Program-made: the position numbers and the translations under genes
Origin: Catonia carolina
Taxonomy: Eukaryota; Arthropoda; Insecta; Hemiptera; Achilidae
DNA length: 64,000 bases
Assembly: GCA_035578175.1 (NCBI GenBank)
Contig: JAQMRL010000006.1
Coordinates: forward strand, 59,189,001 to 59,253,000
Direction: 5' to 3'
Part shown: in pieces, positions 32,500 to 43,784 of the stretch
How the letters are laid out: every line of letters begins with the position of its first letter
Numbering within the stretch: the stretch's first letter is position 1
Notes under the pieces: generated by a model
Told to the model about the DNA's origin: nothing
What the model saw: only the letters and a program-made list of their open reading frames with translations
The model's database searches: none

Positions 32500-34220
32500 A
32501 CTCATAATGCCTCATCTTGGCTTTTTCTTCAGAGTGTTTTCTTCTATTTTAGTTCTTTATAAAAATGAAATTAAAAAATATTTCTTACCAAGTAGGCTAC
32601 CTACCGCCCAAATGAAATTAATTTCCTTATAAAATTTCAGGTTTTTAGATTCAGATATTATTTTTGTTAATCTAGTAATTTATTGTTTAAGAGAAAAATA
32701 ATAAATTATATAACAGAAATAACAAATTTTAAGCTTGTAATTATTATTACACTTATATTTAAATATTTTCCTAGATATTATTATTAGATTGTTTAATATT
32801 TTGATAACTAAGTTACTTTGTTAGGTTAGGAAGTTCATCAACGGTTGTCTTGTTGAACAGAATACAATATTCCACCAACAGAGATGAAGGGTTATTGTTA
32901 ATTAACACTCCATGAATACACTAACTGTTTTCTATAACTTATCTATCAAAAATGAACTACAATTTACTAGAAATATTTCTAAAATTATTTTGTTTTATTT
33001 AATCTATAATTTAGGGGATGTAAACAAACAAACCATTCCTAGTTAGAAATAGTTGGGGATGAAATTTTAGTAAATTAGACCTACAATTGAGTAGACGTTT
33101 TGGTACAATATAGGTTATGTTTGATCTGTCAAATGAATATATACCAAGTTTGCTAATGGTAGCCGTTTGCTAAGTACACTTCGTTAGGGGTAGTCTAAAT
33201 TTGGGCACATTCTAACCATGTTATGATTCCCTCTGGCACACAATGCCTTCGCTCTGATTTTCTCTGTTTACTTATGTCTCTAACTCTAATTTTCCCTTTT
33301 CTATAAATTATCTTTACATTTCCACTAAATTTCATTGTAAATAATTTTAATACAGAACAATAATAGTTACTTAATAAATAAACTCATAAAGTAATTTTAT
33401 ATATGGGTTTATTTTTCCCAACATGAGTCAGCATACAGGATGGTTAACATACGGAGGTTTATCTACTTATAAAAACTATAAGTAAAAACAAACGATGTAA
33501 AGAAAAATTGACTCAAATTATACATTACAATAAAAATAAACTAATACTATACTGCATCCAGGAGTCACTTGAGACTGTGGGAAAGATAGGCGATTCCAAT
33601 TTAACATTGGTTGTATAGAGCATTACGCTCTCCGCTAATATCTGTCCAACAAACATACTTAGTATTTAATTATTAACGTATAAGTTTTAGTTGTTATTGT
33701 AATTTAAAGTAAAGTTAAAATGATAAGTTAATGATTATTATTTTGTGAATAATGTTCGGCCTTAATATTCGATTTAAAGACGCAGTATTTAAAATTGTAA
33801 AGAAATGAAATACTTTAAAATAAATGTACATAAGTTACATTGATTGAATAAAAATTTATGAAAATTCATAGAATTTATAGGCCTATGACGATGAAATGGA
33901 TAAATATAGATTTTAAAAAATCAAACAAAAAAATATTTGATTTAATTTTATATTTTCGTAACATTTAATGGTTTTACAAACAAAATGGTGTACGTTATCC
34001 TATAAACAGAGTTATATTCAATTACGAATGTAATAACAATTCTGTCACATAATTATACATTTCAGGTAATAACGTAAACATTTTTAATCGCAAAAGTAAT
34101 TTGTTTCAATATCATAAGTATAATATAGCTACAATAAGATTACCTTTAATTATTTTCATAGCGTGAATCGTGTTTTTAACAGTACGTAACAGCGCTCTGG
34201 ACATATAAGCAATAGTATTT
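32500..34220. other. AT-rich DNA without recognisable feature
   Basis: No gene or known repeat is recognised. A TAGGCCTA octamer is near 33879. Confidence 0.5.
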
Positions 34221-34225
34221 TCTGA

Positions 34226-35165
34226 CTCTTGGACAGAGTATAGGATTGCTATAAATACAGGGACAAAAAGCTTAGAAGAATGTACGATTAAGCAAGGTGT
34301 ACGACAAGGGTGTAGTCTATCACCTACATTATTTAATATTTTATATTGGTTACATTTTTAAAGATGTGTAGACGCTGCGTTAGGCCTGGTATTAAGTTAA
34401 ATGACAGTCGTTATTTGAATGTACTTTTATTTGCGGATGACCGGTGGATTATGCAGGAGACAGAAGATGATCTTCAACGGGCGGTCCATGTGTTACACAA
34501 ACTGTGTAAAGATATTGGCTTAAAAATTTCCACGAAAAAACCAAAATAATGGCTTTTAAGGTCAAATATCCCTTTCTTTCAAAAATAGTTGCGGATAATA
34601 CCGGCATGGAGAGAGTATCTCCCTTTCGTTACGTAGTGTTTAATGTGGGATTTGAATCTGATTTGGATATAGAGCAGAAACTGAGCCAATTCCAGAGGAT
34701 ATGCGGGACTATAAGCAGAACTTTGGATAAAAGTGCGAGAAAGGTCACTTTATAGAACTTAAGTTCTATAAAGTTATGGCAGCTCCAGTTATTCTGTACG
34801 GAAGTGGGGCGTGGAGAACAACAAAAACCCAAGAGCGGAGAGTCCACACCGCAGAGATGAGATTTCTGCGAAGAACTAAGGGGTGTACACGCTTGAAAAG
34901 AATAAGAAATGAGGAATTAAGGTCACAATTGGTTATTTTCAAGTTGAACGAAAAGATAAAGGATTATCGCAAAAGTTGAAGACAGCACATGCCAAGGATG
35001 TCAGATCACAGTATACCTAAGCAGGCGCATTGGTATGCTTCAAAAGTTAAAAGGGATGTAGGTAGACCTAGGAAAAGATAGAGATAAATGATACAGTAAG
35101 TGAGTTCGGAAGAGGCTACGGCCTAATCCTTGGTTGGAAAAAGAAGAAAAAGAAGAAGAAGAAAC
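34226..35165 (+). mobile_element. RTE-like LINE: reverse transcriptase active site to 3' end
   Basis: This is the most complete LINE remnant in the window. YRIAINTGTKSLEECTIKQG with VRQGCSLSPTLFNI is the reverse-transcriptase motif before the active site. LLFADD follows, with catalytic FADD at 34430-34441, then LHKLCKDIGLKISTKK. Thumb and C-terminal parts follow: RVSPFRYVVFNVGFESD, then ILYGSGAWRTTKTQERRVHT and AEMRFLRRTKGC. A basic GRPRKR tail and a GAA-rich 3' tail (about 35140-35162) end it. At least three stops or frameshifts (for example TAA at 34371 and 34547) make it a pseudogene. The endonuclease is missing. Confidence 0.85.
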
Positions 35166-35207
35166 AAAAATAAAAACCAAAGAACATTCATTTTTAGTAT
35201 TTCTTTC

Positions 35208-35425
35208 ATCACTAAATGTGTGATGTTGCTACCTGTTTGATTTCAAAACAATAAGCACCACCATGACTCAATGAGGTGATGATAATAAGTATGACATATA
35301 AAAGAGGTATAGTCTTGTACAGATTCAGACCGACTATTTCTGAGACGTGTGGTTAATTGAATTACAACCATTATAGTACACCGGTAGCCACTGTCTAGTA
35401 TTCAAATTTTTATGGAATTAAGACT
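35208..35425 (-). mobile_element. SINE-A, head lost
   Basis: The minus strand carries ATACTAGACAGTGGCTACCG, the CAATTAACCAC block and GAATCTGTACAAGACTATAC to CATCACCTCATTGAG. The tRNA-like head has been lost. Confidence 0.7.
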
Positions 35426-35656
35426 TAGGCTAAGTGATTATTTATGACAAGTTTTGAAAAATTGTTGCAGCAGAAGCTTATAATAAAAATCTACAATCAT
35501 AAAATACGTTTGTATTCGAAATTAAACTTTTGCCAACATTTGCAACACCTGAAAAATATATTCATATGATTGAATTATTAGATGGTTGTTATAGGTATTG
35601 AATAACGAAAAACAGACATTACAATGTGAACAAAATGTCAGATTATATTTTACTGT

Positions 35657-35915
35657 CACCCACTGAATTGTTCTAGTTGTAAAATTGTCGCCACGAGTGC
35701 TGTGTTAGACAACTAATGTACAAAGACGAAGTTTCCGTGGTTCAAATCCTAGTAAAGGTAAACTTTTATACGGATTTCAATACTCGACAGTGGTTATCGG
35801 TGTACTTTGATGGTTTGGGGTTCAATTAACCATACACTCTCAGGAATGGTCGGTCTGAGACTATACGAGACTACACCTCATTCACACGTCATACATAATT
35901 TTATTCTCATTTATA
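35657..35915 (+). mobile_element. SINE-A, 3'-shortened
   Basis: Begins CACCCACTGAATTGTTCTAG with an A-box-like sequence. The B box GGTTCAAATCCTAG is at 35742-35755. GACAGTGGTTATCGGTGTAC, GGTCGGTCTGAGACTATACG and ACACGTCATACATAA follow. The last 60 bp of the family are missing. Confidence 0.8.
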
Positions 35916-35919
35916 CTGA

Positions 35920-36288
35920 ATTTAATTAGTTGATATTATTGCTTATTTATATGTATTATTTTTGTATTTGTATTTTTTTTTTTTAAATTATTTGTAACTT
36001 ACTTTTAATTTATTTCTATAAATACGTATGATTGTTTTGTCAGCCGCACGCTAATAATATTAGGCTACTGATGGAACCTCTAAACAGGTATTGCATTAGA
36101 GGCCCTATTTTTCCTTCTGAAATTAGTTTGTTGTCTTTTTTTATTTTTTATTTAAAATTAATTATCAACGTTTTATTGTTTACTGTAAGAATAACTTTTA
36201 TTATTTTTATGTTCTACGTTTTATTTTTATGTGTTAATGTATCTGTCTGCAACATGTGAAATAAATTTTTATATTCTTATTCTTATTA
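35920..36288. other. AT-rich DNA without recognisable gene
   Basis: A 75-codon open stretch at 36032-36259 begins without ATG and is mostly hydrophobic. No family is recognised. An AATAAA lies at about 36261. Confidence 0.4.
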
Positions 36289-36289
36289 T

Positions 36290-36362
36290 TTCATTGAGTC
36301 ATGGGGTTGCTTATTGTTCTAAATTGAATAAATTTCAACATACACATTTTAGGGTTAAAAAA
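36290..36362 (+). mobile_element. SINE-A 3' end fragment
   Basis: CATTGAGTCATGGGGTTGCT and TATTGTTCTAAATTGAATAA with CAACATACACATTTTAGGG match the last 70 bp of the full copy at 36832-36890. Confidence 0.75.
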
Positions 36363-36579
36363 GTATATCATTTTTACTGTTACTAAACGTACAATGATTT
36401 TTTTTAATTATTAGTGATTTGTAAAACCGTACGTTTTAGGATAATTTTTTCGGCCATATGGTTTTCAAACCTGCTTTTAAGAAAAACTTAATAATGAAGC
36501 TATATAGACAACGCTATTTCTGATATATTTTTTCGCAATTAGCTATATCGAGAACTATGTAATAAGAATTAAAGAATAG

Positions 36580-36902
36580 ACCAACCGGTTGGTCTAGAGG
36601 TAAAGTCGTCGCCAAAATCAGCTGTTTAACAGCTAATTTTCGAAGACGAAGGTTCCGGGTTCAAATCCTAGTAAAGGTAGTTACTTTTATACGGATTTGA
36701 ATGCTAGACAGTGGTTACCGGTGTACTTTAATGGTTGGGGTTCAATTAACCACACTCTCTCAGGAAAGGTCAACCTGAGTCTGTACAAGACTACACCTCA
36801 TTTACACGTCATACATATCATCCTCATCTCATTGGGTCATGGGGTTGCTTATTGTTCTGAATTGAACAGATTGCAACGTACACAAATTAGAGATGACAAA
36901 AA
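36580..36902 (+). mobile_element. SINE-A, full-length with target duplication (reference copy)
   Basis: The copy is flanked by AAAGAATAG at 36571-36579 and 36903-36911, a 9-bp target duplication. The tRNA-like head is ACCGGTTGGTCTAGAGGTAA (A box). An anticodon-arm-like hairpin AGCTGTTTAACAGCT and a perfect B box, GGTTCAAATCC (36659-36669), follow. The body reaches CAACGTACACAAATTAGAGA and a short A-rich tail. At about 323 bp with intact internal polymerase III promoter boxes, this is the best copy for defining the family. Confidence 0.9.
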
Positions 36903-36919
36903 AAAGAATAGTTAATTTG

Positions 36920-37845
36920 ATTTATATTTTGACACATTTTTTTCTCCTATTTAGGAAATTCACAATCTGTTGAAAACAATTATTGAATGTGATAACACAA
37001 AATTTGGAAAAAATAAACGTGGGTGGAGACACAGTCCAGTGACAGAACTCCGACGTGAATAGATAAGTTTAGCATTTAGACTGTAATGGATAGTCAATTA
37101 CAGTACTACGTTAATTGACGAGGTTCCAGCTGCATCGACACATTTAAATTAAAAAAATGTTTTCTTCCGTAGTGCATAAATGAGAAGTAATCAGTTTTGC
37201 TTATTACTCGAAGTTAATCGAAAATATTTATAAACGTTCCCACAAAATTATGTATAACTACTTTCATTAGAAATATTTTCTTTAACTTTTTATATACAAC
37301 ACCAGATCATTTTATTATTATATAATAAATTAATTTTAAATAGGCATACATTAATTTAGAATCATTTGTAAATAAATTATCATTAAAAATTTTGTGAATG
37401 AATTTTAAGTGAAATTTTATGAATGAATATGTGTAAACACATGAATTAAATGAATGAAAATAAATTAGAATGATAGTAAAACAAAATTATAATAATTTAC
37501 AGTTTTATTAAAATCAGCGACTCCTTCATCTGTATTATCATAATAAAGACACACTTGTACTACAAGACAGTCGTCTACATTCTTGAAAATATTTTAATAT
37601 TTATAAAAGTAAACAGATTAACCTGTAATGTTTTACATATGATTAATATTTATTAATACAAAAAAAGGTAATATGTATATCTTAAAAAACAAGAATAATA
37701 ATGCTTAATACCTTATTTACTTAAGTGTGTTGTAAATAATGCTAGTAATTCCTTTAAAATATTTATAATTACTTATTTATTTTAATTAATTTAAATTAGG
37801 TTTCCACAAATATATATTATAAAATAATAATTTATAATTAGTCCG
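36920..37845. other. AT-rich DNA without recognisable feature
   Basis: Nothing is recognised in this stretch. Confidence 0.5.
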
Positions 37846-37847
37846 AT

Positions 37848-38215
37848 TTTTACCTTCTCTTGTCCTATAAGAATAATTATAATATAAAGAAGGAAAATAT
37901 TGTTTTCGTGTCGATTTTCCAAAATCGAGTTTTTACCGGAAATACACGTTTTTAAATCCCTGAACTCAGAAAACATATTTTAAGCGATTGGTCTGTGTGC
38001 TGAAGCGTGTGAACAAAATATCTCAACAACGGAATAATTTACAAATTTGAAAATTCGAACTTAATTTAAGTACCATTAGAAGACGCGATATACGAATTTT
38101 CACCAAAATCGATCAACCGGAAATGATATTAATTCAATTTTTTACTTTTTCCAAATTTTTCAAAAACGGCTCACAATTTTCTTTAAATTTGTCTCATCTA
38201 CTAAATATTTTATGC
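37848..38215 (+). repeat. Repeat-D, 5' third
   Basis: TTTTTACCTTCTCTTGTCCT, CCAAAATCGAGTTTTTACCG, TCAACAACGGAAT and AAAATCGATCAACCGGAA follow the order of Repeat-D. It breaks off after CAAAAACGGCTC, just before the hAT terminus at 38223. Confidence 0.8.
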
Positions 38216-38222
38216 TCTATAA

Positions 38223-38345
38223 CAGTGACTCCCCAACTTCTTTTTACCATGGCCCCTTCTGTCTAAAAGAAAAGTTCCGACACCCTCATTACACAATTTT
38301 ATGTGGTAATGAGAAAATAAAACAAGTAGTTCGCCTGCATTGGAA
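38223..38345 (-). mobile_element. hAT transposon terminus
   Basis: CAGTGACTCCCCAACTTC fits the CAGnG...CCCAAC inverted terminus of hAT transposons. The GGCCCCTTCTGTCTAAAAGA block follows. The hAT transposase end lies 1 kb away on the minus strand (39305-39565), so this is the 3' end of that element, separated from it by a Repeat-D insertion. No 8-bp target duplication could be assigned. Confidence 0.5.
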
Positions 38346-38349
38346 CACC

Positions 38350-39295
38350 ATACATTTATTTTTACTTTCTCTTGCCTATATGAATGAAAAGAAAGGAAAG
38401 TATTGTTTTCATGTCGATTTTTCAAAATCGAGTTTTCACCGGATCTACACGTTTTCAGACCCCCTGAGCCCAAAGAACATGTTTTTAGCGATTGGTCTCT
38501 GTGTATGTGTGAAAAGAATATCTCAAGAACGGAGCATCGTAAGAACGTAGAACGAACTTGAAACTTGAAACTTAAGTTAGACATCACTAGAGGACCCAAC
38601 ACGAAAATTGTCATCGAAATCGGTCAACCGAAAGTAGTACTTTATTCGTGTAATTTTTCACTTTTTTGCGAGTTTCTCAAAAACGGCTCCTACTTTTTTT
38701 AAATCGCCTTATTTACTAAATTGCTGGTGCTGTACAAGATAGGGTAGACGCCATGTTTGCTGAAATTCTTTGTGAGGCTTTCTCGTAAAAAAATTTTTCT
38801 TTTAAGATTGCGACTTTGATATGCAATTTAGCGCAAAAATATTTCTAGTATAAGTTGTAGAGAATTTAAAAACCTACAACTTTTATTTCAAATTTTTTTG
38901 TATAACGCTTAGTTTATCGGTAATTAGGGATGTTCTGTTTTTTCTCACGAAATCGTGACAAAATCGATTTTTTAAAGATTTCAGCCTTATTATGCATTTT
39001 AGACAAAAAAGTATAATTAAATTTATAGGAAATTAAAAGGTCTAAAACTTTTATTTCGAGAATTTTTCTCTACAGAGCCTAGTTTAGCGTGAAAGAGTGA
39101 TTTTCCGTATTATAAGCTAAACTGAGATTGATTTTCATTTTACGTCTTTTACTCATGATTAAAATTACTCATCTTGAAGTTAGTTTTTTTTGGTTATTTC
39201 TAATGTTTTATTACTAATGTTAGGTTATATTGTTAATTTAGCATTGGCAATAGAAATTTGTGTGAGCGTTTCACACCAGATTTTTTATTGTTTTT
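38350..39295 (+). repeat. Repeat-D, full-length copy 2 (reference copy)
   Basis: Begins TTTTTACTTTCTCTTGCC, carries AAAATCGAGTTTTCACCGGA, GAACGGAGCATCG, ATCGGTCAACCGAAAG, AAAAACGGCTCCTAC and GGGTAGACGCCATG, and ends GCATTGGCAATAGAAA with TTTCACACCAGATTTTTT. Two related internal units of about 164 bp start at about 38806 and 38970, each from AAGAT.nCnnCTTnnTATGC to TAGTTTA.CG. It is non-coding. It is inserted between the transposase stop and the terminus of a hAT element. Class unknown. Confidence 0.85.
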
Positions 39296-39304
39296 TTTAT
39301 AACA

Positions 39305-39565
39305 TTACAAGTTGCAATTTAAATTAAACAAGTAAGAAACAAAATATGTCAGAGAGACGGATGACCTTGCAGTTTTTACGAGATTACCTATTCTTGGTTG
39401 ATTATTAGAAAGAACAAAACGTAAATCATTATCAATATTAAGTTTTCGCTGATACTTTGTCTTTATTGCTAGACAAGAGCTTGAAATGCGTTTACGCACA
39501 AATAGGTTCTTGAAAAAGTTAAATACAATCGCAGCACTTCCTGTGATGTACTGGGGTAGGTACAC
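39305..39565 (-). pseudogene. hAT transposase, C-terminal dimerisation domain fragment
   Basis: The minus-strand frame includes FFKNLFVRKRISSSCLAIKT and KYQRKLNIDNDLRFVLSNNQ followed by PRIGNLVKTA. This is the hATC signature shared by ZBED/FAM200-type hAT transposases, where '(f)s.l..iKtKyrn.l.ve.DlR.aLS...PRi..L...kq' is the conserved end. The domain mediates transposase dimerisation. Only about 60 residues remain, with no BED finger and no DDE residues. The hAT-like terminus at 38223 lies downstream in the transposase direction, as expected. Confidence 0.75.
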
Positions 39566-39584
39566 TTTGTAATAGATGCTTAAA

Positions 39585-39692
39585 TCCGACTCGTGAATCG
39601 CAAGAGCTCTGGACGTGCGGATAGCAAAGCTATCTCGAGGTTCTGCGCCCCCCTTGAATTGCCTTCACGCCTCCCTTAAGAAGAGTTTGAAA
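39585..39692. other. GC-richer block beside hAT remnant
   Basis: TCTGCGCCCCCCTTGAATTG and TTCACGCCTCCCTTAAG are unlike the AT-rich surroundings and are probably part of the hAT element or an older repeat. This is not certain. Confidence 0.3.
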
Positions 39693-40590
39693 ATGTAAAC
39701 ATAACGCCCGCAAACGCTTCATTAGTGAGTTACAGCTAGCAATAAATTTCGCCCCGATTTCAGTTCCCCTGGTGAAAAACAGTGATACTGAATTTTTTGG
39801 GGGCAACTATTTGTGACAAATACGGTAGATTTTAATGAAAAATCACCTAAAAAATTGGATAAAATCAGTTTAGAAGCTGCAGCGTTAGCAGTTTTTGAGA
39901 AAAAAGGATGAAATATGCAAAAATCTTAGTTTAAAACACAGTCTTTTACGTTTGATGCCCAATGACTTTGTTAAACTACCAATAAATAAATTATTTTATC
40001 CAAAGGAAATTGTAGATAACTTAATTCTGAAAGCAATTATGCAAGCAATGTAAACCAATTTAAATAATTGTTTATTTCATATAAAATAAAACTTTTCATT
40101 CAAAAATATTATGTTCTTTTAATGAGTTAATAATTTCCTTCTCATAATACGGCAAAGTATTGCTGTGTAGTGTACTGCATAAAAGCATGAGTCCATTTTA
40201 TTAAACGTTTATTTTTATTTAATTTACATTGCATACATAATTAAATTGCATTAAATTACATTGCTTTCAGAATTAAATTATCTACAATTTTCTTTGGGAA
40301 AATAATTTGTTTATTGGTCATTTAACAAAGTTATTGGGCATCAAACGTATAAGACTCTGACTTTCTACTAAGACTTTTTGCATATTTCAACCTTTTTCTC
40401 AAAAACTAATACCAGACTGGTTTTATTCGATGTTTTAGGTAATTTTCCATATAAATCCACCATACTTGCCACAAAAAGTAGCCCCCAAAAATTCAGTATC
40501 ATAGTTTTTCACCAGGGGAACTGAAATCGAGGCGAAATGTTTCGCTAGCTGTAACTCGCTAATGAAGCTTTTGCGGGCATACGTTTACAT
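39693..40590. mobile_element. Foldback element with about 385-bp inverted arms
   Basis: The arms are at about 39693-40078 and 40202-40590. The outer ends are ATGTAAACATAACGCCCGC and its inverse GCGGGCATACGTTTACAT. Inward, the arms pair TTCATTAGTGAGTTACAGCT, TTTCAGTTCCCCTGGTGAAA, GATACTGAATTTTTTGGGGG, GTTTGATGCCCAATGACTTT and TTGTAGATAACTTAATTCTG with their inverses at roughly 85% identity. The central loop is about 123 bp. No transposase is present. It is a non-autonomous foldback or long-TIR DNA element. No clear target duplication was found. Confidence 0.85.
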
Positions 40591-40599
40591 GACCTTTTT

Positions 40600-41500
40600 T
40601 CTTATTTTTAGCTCTAAATCATCTACTAAATTATTTTAACATAATTTAGGAACACATTGTGTAGGTATATTAAATAAAAACTAATAAATAAAAATTTATA
40701 TTTTTTATATAGATAAATATAAATAAGTTTTTATTTATTTTAAATAAATAATCAGTAACTTATAATGAAAAATATTAATAAAAAGATTAAAATTACAATT
40801 TTTTTACGAATACCAAATAATATACTACATTTTAAATATTATTACGTACAAAATAGTTATAAGTAAAAAAGACAGGTGAAAATTTCAAAATGTAGGCCTA
40901 AGCAAAAATAATAAACGTATGGAATAAACATCTGTCTAAAGAAATAAAAATAAAAATAGAAAACAAACTAAAAACCGTTGAAAATAAACTGAGTTAAAAT
41001 TGAAATCATGGTCATAAATATTCATAAAGATAAGGTTACGTTATCCGTTTTTTTTAACGGAAAAGGAAATAAGAATCGAAAAATACGATCAATCGATTTT
41101 ATTGTGTACCCTGGAATAATGTATCAACTGCTGAATAATTTATGCAAAATAAATACTTCTATTTTTATATTTTATTTTTTAAAAGGGTAACCAAATACTA
41201 CAGGTGAACCGTTAAAAAATCGTCCAGTAAAATTCCAAGGTATTATTGATTTAAAAAAAAATTATCTTAACAATAGTATCCCCTTTTAAAATTAAATGTC
41301 TATGATAATTTTCGGTATATTTTTACTTAATGGTTGTTATGCTAAGTGAAATATATAACGGAATTTCTGATTGGTTGATACATTTGATCTGAACATTGTT
41401 ATGGTATCAATAGGTTTGATAGATGACGTAGTATGTTAGTTAATATATTCAAATTTGACTAATAGAAAGAGATAAAAAACCAGAAGTGTTAAAAAAAGAC
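40600..41500. other. AT-rich DNA without recognisable feature
   Basis: Very AT-rich. A 60-codon open stretch at 41008-41190 (ATG at 41008) has no known motif. A TAGGCCTA octamer is near 40893. Confidence 0.5.
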
Positions 41501-42595
41501 GGAATATATTAGGTATAATAGATATTATAATAAGTGTTCTTCCTTCCGGGTTGAGTTTTTTATTATAATTTAACCCTATCTAGTTTATTTTGTGACCGTA
41601 TCTAGTCACCAAAGAATTCGCATGGGTGAAGACACCTATATAAAAAATACCTAAGGGTTGTACATAATAAAAAAATATTGGAACCTTCATATACATAAAT
41701 TTGAATGCATGCAAACTATAACACATTTTCATACTGTGAATAAAATTGGTCCTAAGGATGAACCCTGTGGGAATCTACCGAAAAACATACTCTGAGGGGT
41801 GAGACAAACAAATCAGATACCTGCTTCTATTATCATTATGATTTTTTTTAAATGTACCTGTACACGTATATCAACCTGCATGGAGGGTTTTTATATATGT
41901 ATTTTTTAAAAGGGTTATTCAAATGGATGAATGTTATTTAAAATAGATGTCTTCCCTTTTTTTTATAAGGGATGATGATGGGTACGAACATCCAAAATAG
42001 AATGAGTGAGAGTATCAGACAGTAACCCTTTTTGCATACACCCCATATACGGTAATACCTCTTCTTCAGATACTACCCCTAACCTAATATCATTGCTTGG
42101 TCCTGTACGACCACGATCCTGAAGTATCCTATCCTTTGGTATGACCCCACAGTATTTTTTTTCTTTTGTTATGCATACTGTTATCTATTATGCATACATA
42201 AAAAATCGTTCTGTTATATCGGAAGGTTTTTTTTATTTGTACTAGGGCCTAACTAAAATCGATTATTAAAATCTAACAGAGGTTTCTTATTATTTACCGG
42301 GACGTGACGTTGTGTGGGAATCAGGAATAATCTTTTACGTGTAGAAAAGGATAAAAATATTCCAGACCTATATCCTTTTTTATTACACGGTGGTTATAAC
42401 CTATATCCGTATTATCTTCCTATACATTTCACCATATATTTTATGATCGGAACTCTGTTTATTTGCATTACTATTTATTATTCTAACGCACTGAATCGTA
42501 TTAAAAAATAACGTTTCTTGTTAGCCGTTAAAGAACAGGTAGCCATATTACGAAATACTTATATTTAACTTCTAACTGTCGAATTGTATTCAACA
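41500..42595. other. Unrecognised DNA with one short open frame
   Basis: The open stretch at 42314-42511 starts with GTG, not ATG, and ends with a hydrophobic segment FTIYFMIGTLFICITIYYS that could be a membrane helix. I do not recognise it and do not call it a gene. Confidence 0.35.
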
Positions 42596-42601
42596 TGTAG
42601 G

Positions 42602-42990
42602 CAGGTCGTCAAGTGAGACTTGGTTTTTTTCAGATCCTGTTCAATTTCTTTGATAACAAAATAAAACTTTTTAAAATTCATTAAAAATTGTTTTTATTAA
42701 AGCCACACTGGACTGTACAAGTTCATTCAAGAATAAAACTCTTATTCAATTTTTCTTCTGTTGGAGTATTTTTCCTGACGTTTCTTTCCTTGGTTCTTTT
42801 TCAGTATTCCTTCAGTTTTTCTGATCTCTTCTGGCGTTCTTCGTCGGAGTACACAATTTTCTGTCGTTTGGTCGGTCTTTTGTGTTCAAGTCTTCTGTTT
42901 TTCAATTCGTGGTAATTTCCGGATTTTATTTTCAGGTCGTCAAGTGAGACTTGGTTTTTTTCAGAACCTGTTCAATTTCTTTGATCCAGT
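42602..42990 (-). mobile_element. LINE-A-like C-terminal tail bounded by a 53-bp direct repeat
   Basis: On the minus strand the frame reads KTEDLNTKDRPTKRQKIVYS, then DEERQKRSEKLKEYWKRTKE and RNVRKNTPTEEK. It is a charged helical tail like GWTEERRKACSEQIWKMW of the other LINE-A copies. A 53-bp direct repeat (GGTCGTCAAGTGAGACTTGG and so on) sits at 42602-42654 and 42933-42985, coding on the minus strand for EIEQxLKKTKSHLTT, so part of the tail is duplicated. Inactive. Confidence 0.6.
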
Positions 42991-43083
42991 GGTTCTGAGA
43001 TGTTCTGTTTCGGAAAAAGTTGATGATTTGTTTGAAGATTCGGGCGAAATTATAAACAATTTTAAAACATTAGATTTTGTAAT

Positions 43084-43780
43084 TTTTACTTCCTCTTGCC
43101 CTATGTGTATATACAAGGAAAGAAAGTGTATTGTTTTCATGTCAATACTAAGAAATCGAGTTTTTAGCGTATATACACGTTTTCAGACCTCCTGAACCCC
43201 AAAAAAATCTTTTTATCGATTGATCTGTGTGTGTGAACAAATTATCTTAAAAACGAATTATCGTACAAAGTTTAAACTTAAAAGTAAAGCTAGGTAGAGG
43301 ACTCGACACGAATATTTTCATAAAAATCGGTCAACCGGAAGTAGCTAGTTTATTCGTGCAATTTTTAACTTTTTTGCAATTTTCTCGAAAACGGGTTCTA
43401 AGATTATTTTTTCATCGCCTAATTTACTAAATTTTTTATGCTGTAGTTCTTGGGAAGACTGACGTTCTTGGGAAGGCTGTAGAAAAAAAAAGTTTATTTA
43501 AGATTGCGGCCTTAATTACAATTTTAAGGAAAAAGTATATAATTAAAGTTATAAAGCATTTCAAAATCTACATTTTTTATTTCCAAATTATTTTTTTTTG
43601 TACAACGCTTAGTTTAGCAGCAGTTAGCGATTTTCTGTTTTTCCAGGAAATTCGGTAAAAAATGGGATTTTTAAAGATTTCAGCCTTAGTATGTATTTTA
43701 AGACAAACGTGTAATTAAAGTTACAGGAAATTTAAAAACCTACAATTTTTATTTTAAGCATTTTTCTCCTATCAAAAGCT
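43084..43780 (+). repeat. Repeat-D, 3'-truncated copy
   Basis: TTTTTACTTCCTCTTGCCCT, AGAAATCGAGTTTTTAGC, AAAATCGGTCAACCGGAAGT and both internal units (AAGATTGCGGCCTTAATTAC at about 43499 and AAAGATTTCAGCCTTAGTAT at about 43671) are present. The copy stops near 43780, before the TGCATTGGCAAGAG end. Confidence 0.8.
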
Positions 43781-43784
43781 TGGT

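Noticed and set aside
32215..32632. Long open frames on both strands across a CA repeat (Val-Cys and Thr-His runs)
   Set aside because: They are produced by the microsatellite; the flanking residues are LINE-A remains and random sequence.
38210..38614. 134-codon minus-strand frame and the opposed plus-strand frame
   Set aside because: Both cover Repeat-D and the hAT terminus. The peptide matches the repeat, and other Repeat-D copies do not keep the frame.
42314..42511. Short frame with a hydrophobic segment, considered as a viral or retroelement envelope end
   Set aside because: It starts with GTG and has only one hydrophobic stretch; I see no supporting motif or neighbouring gene.
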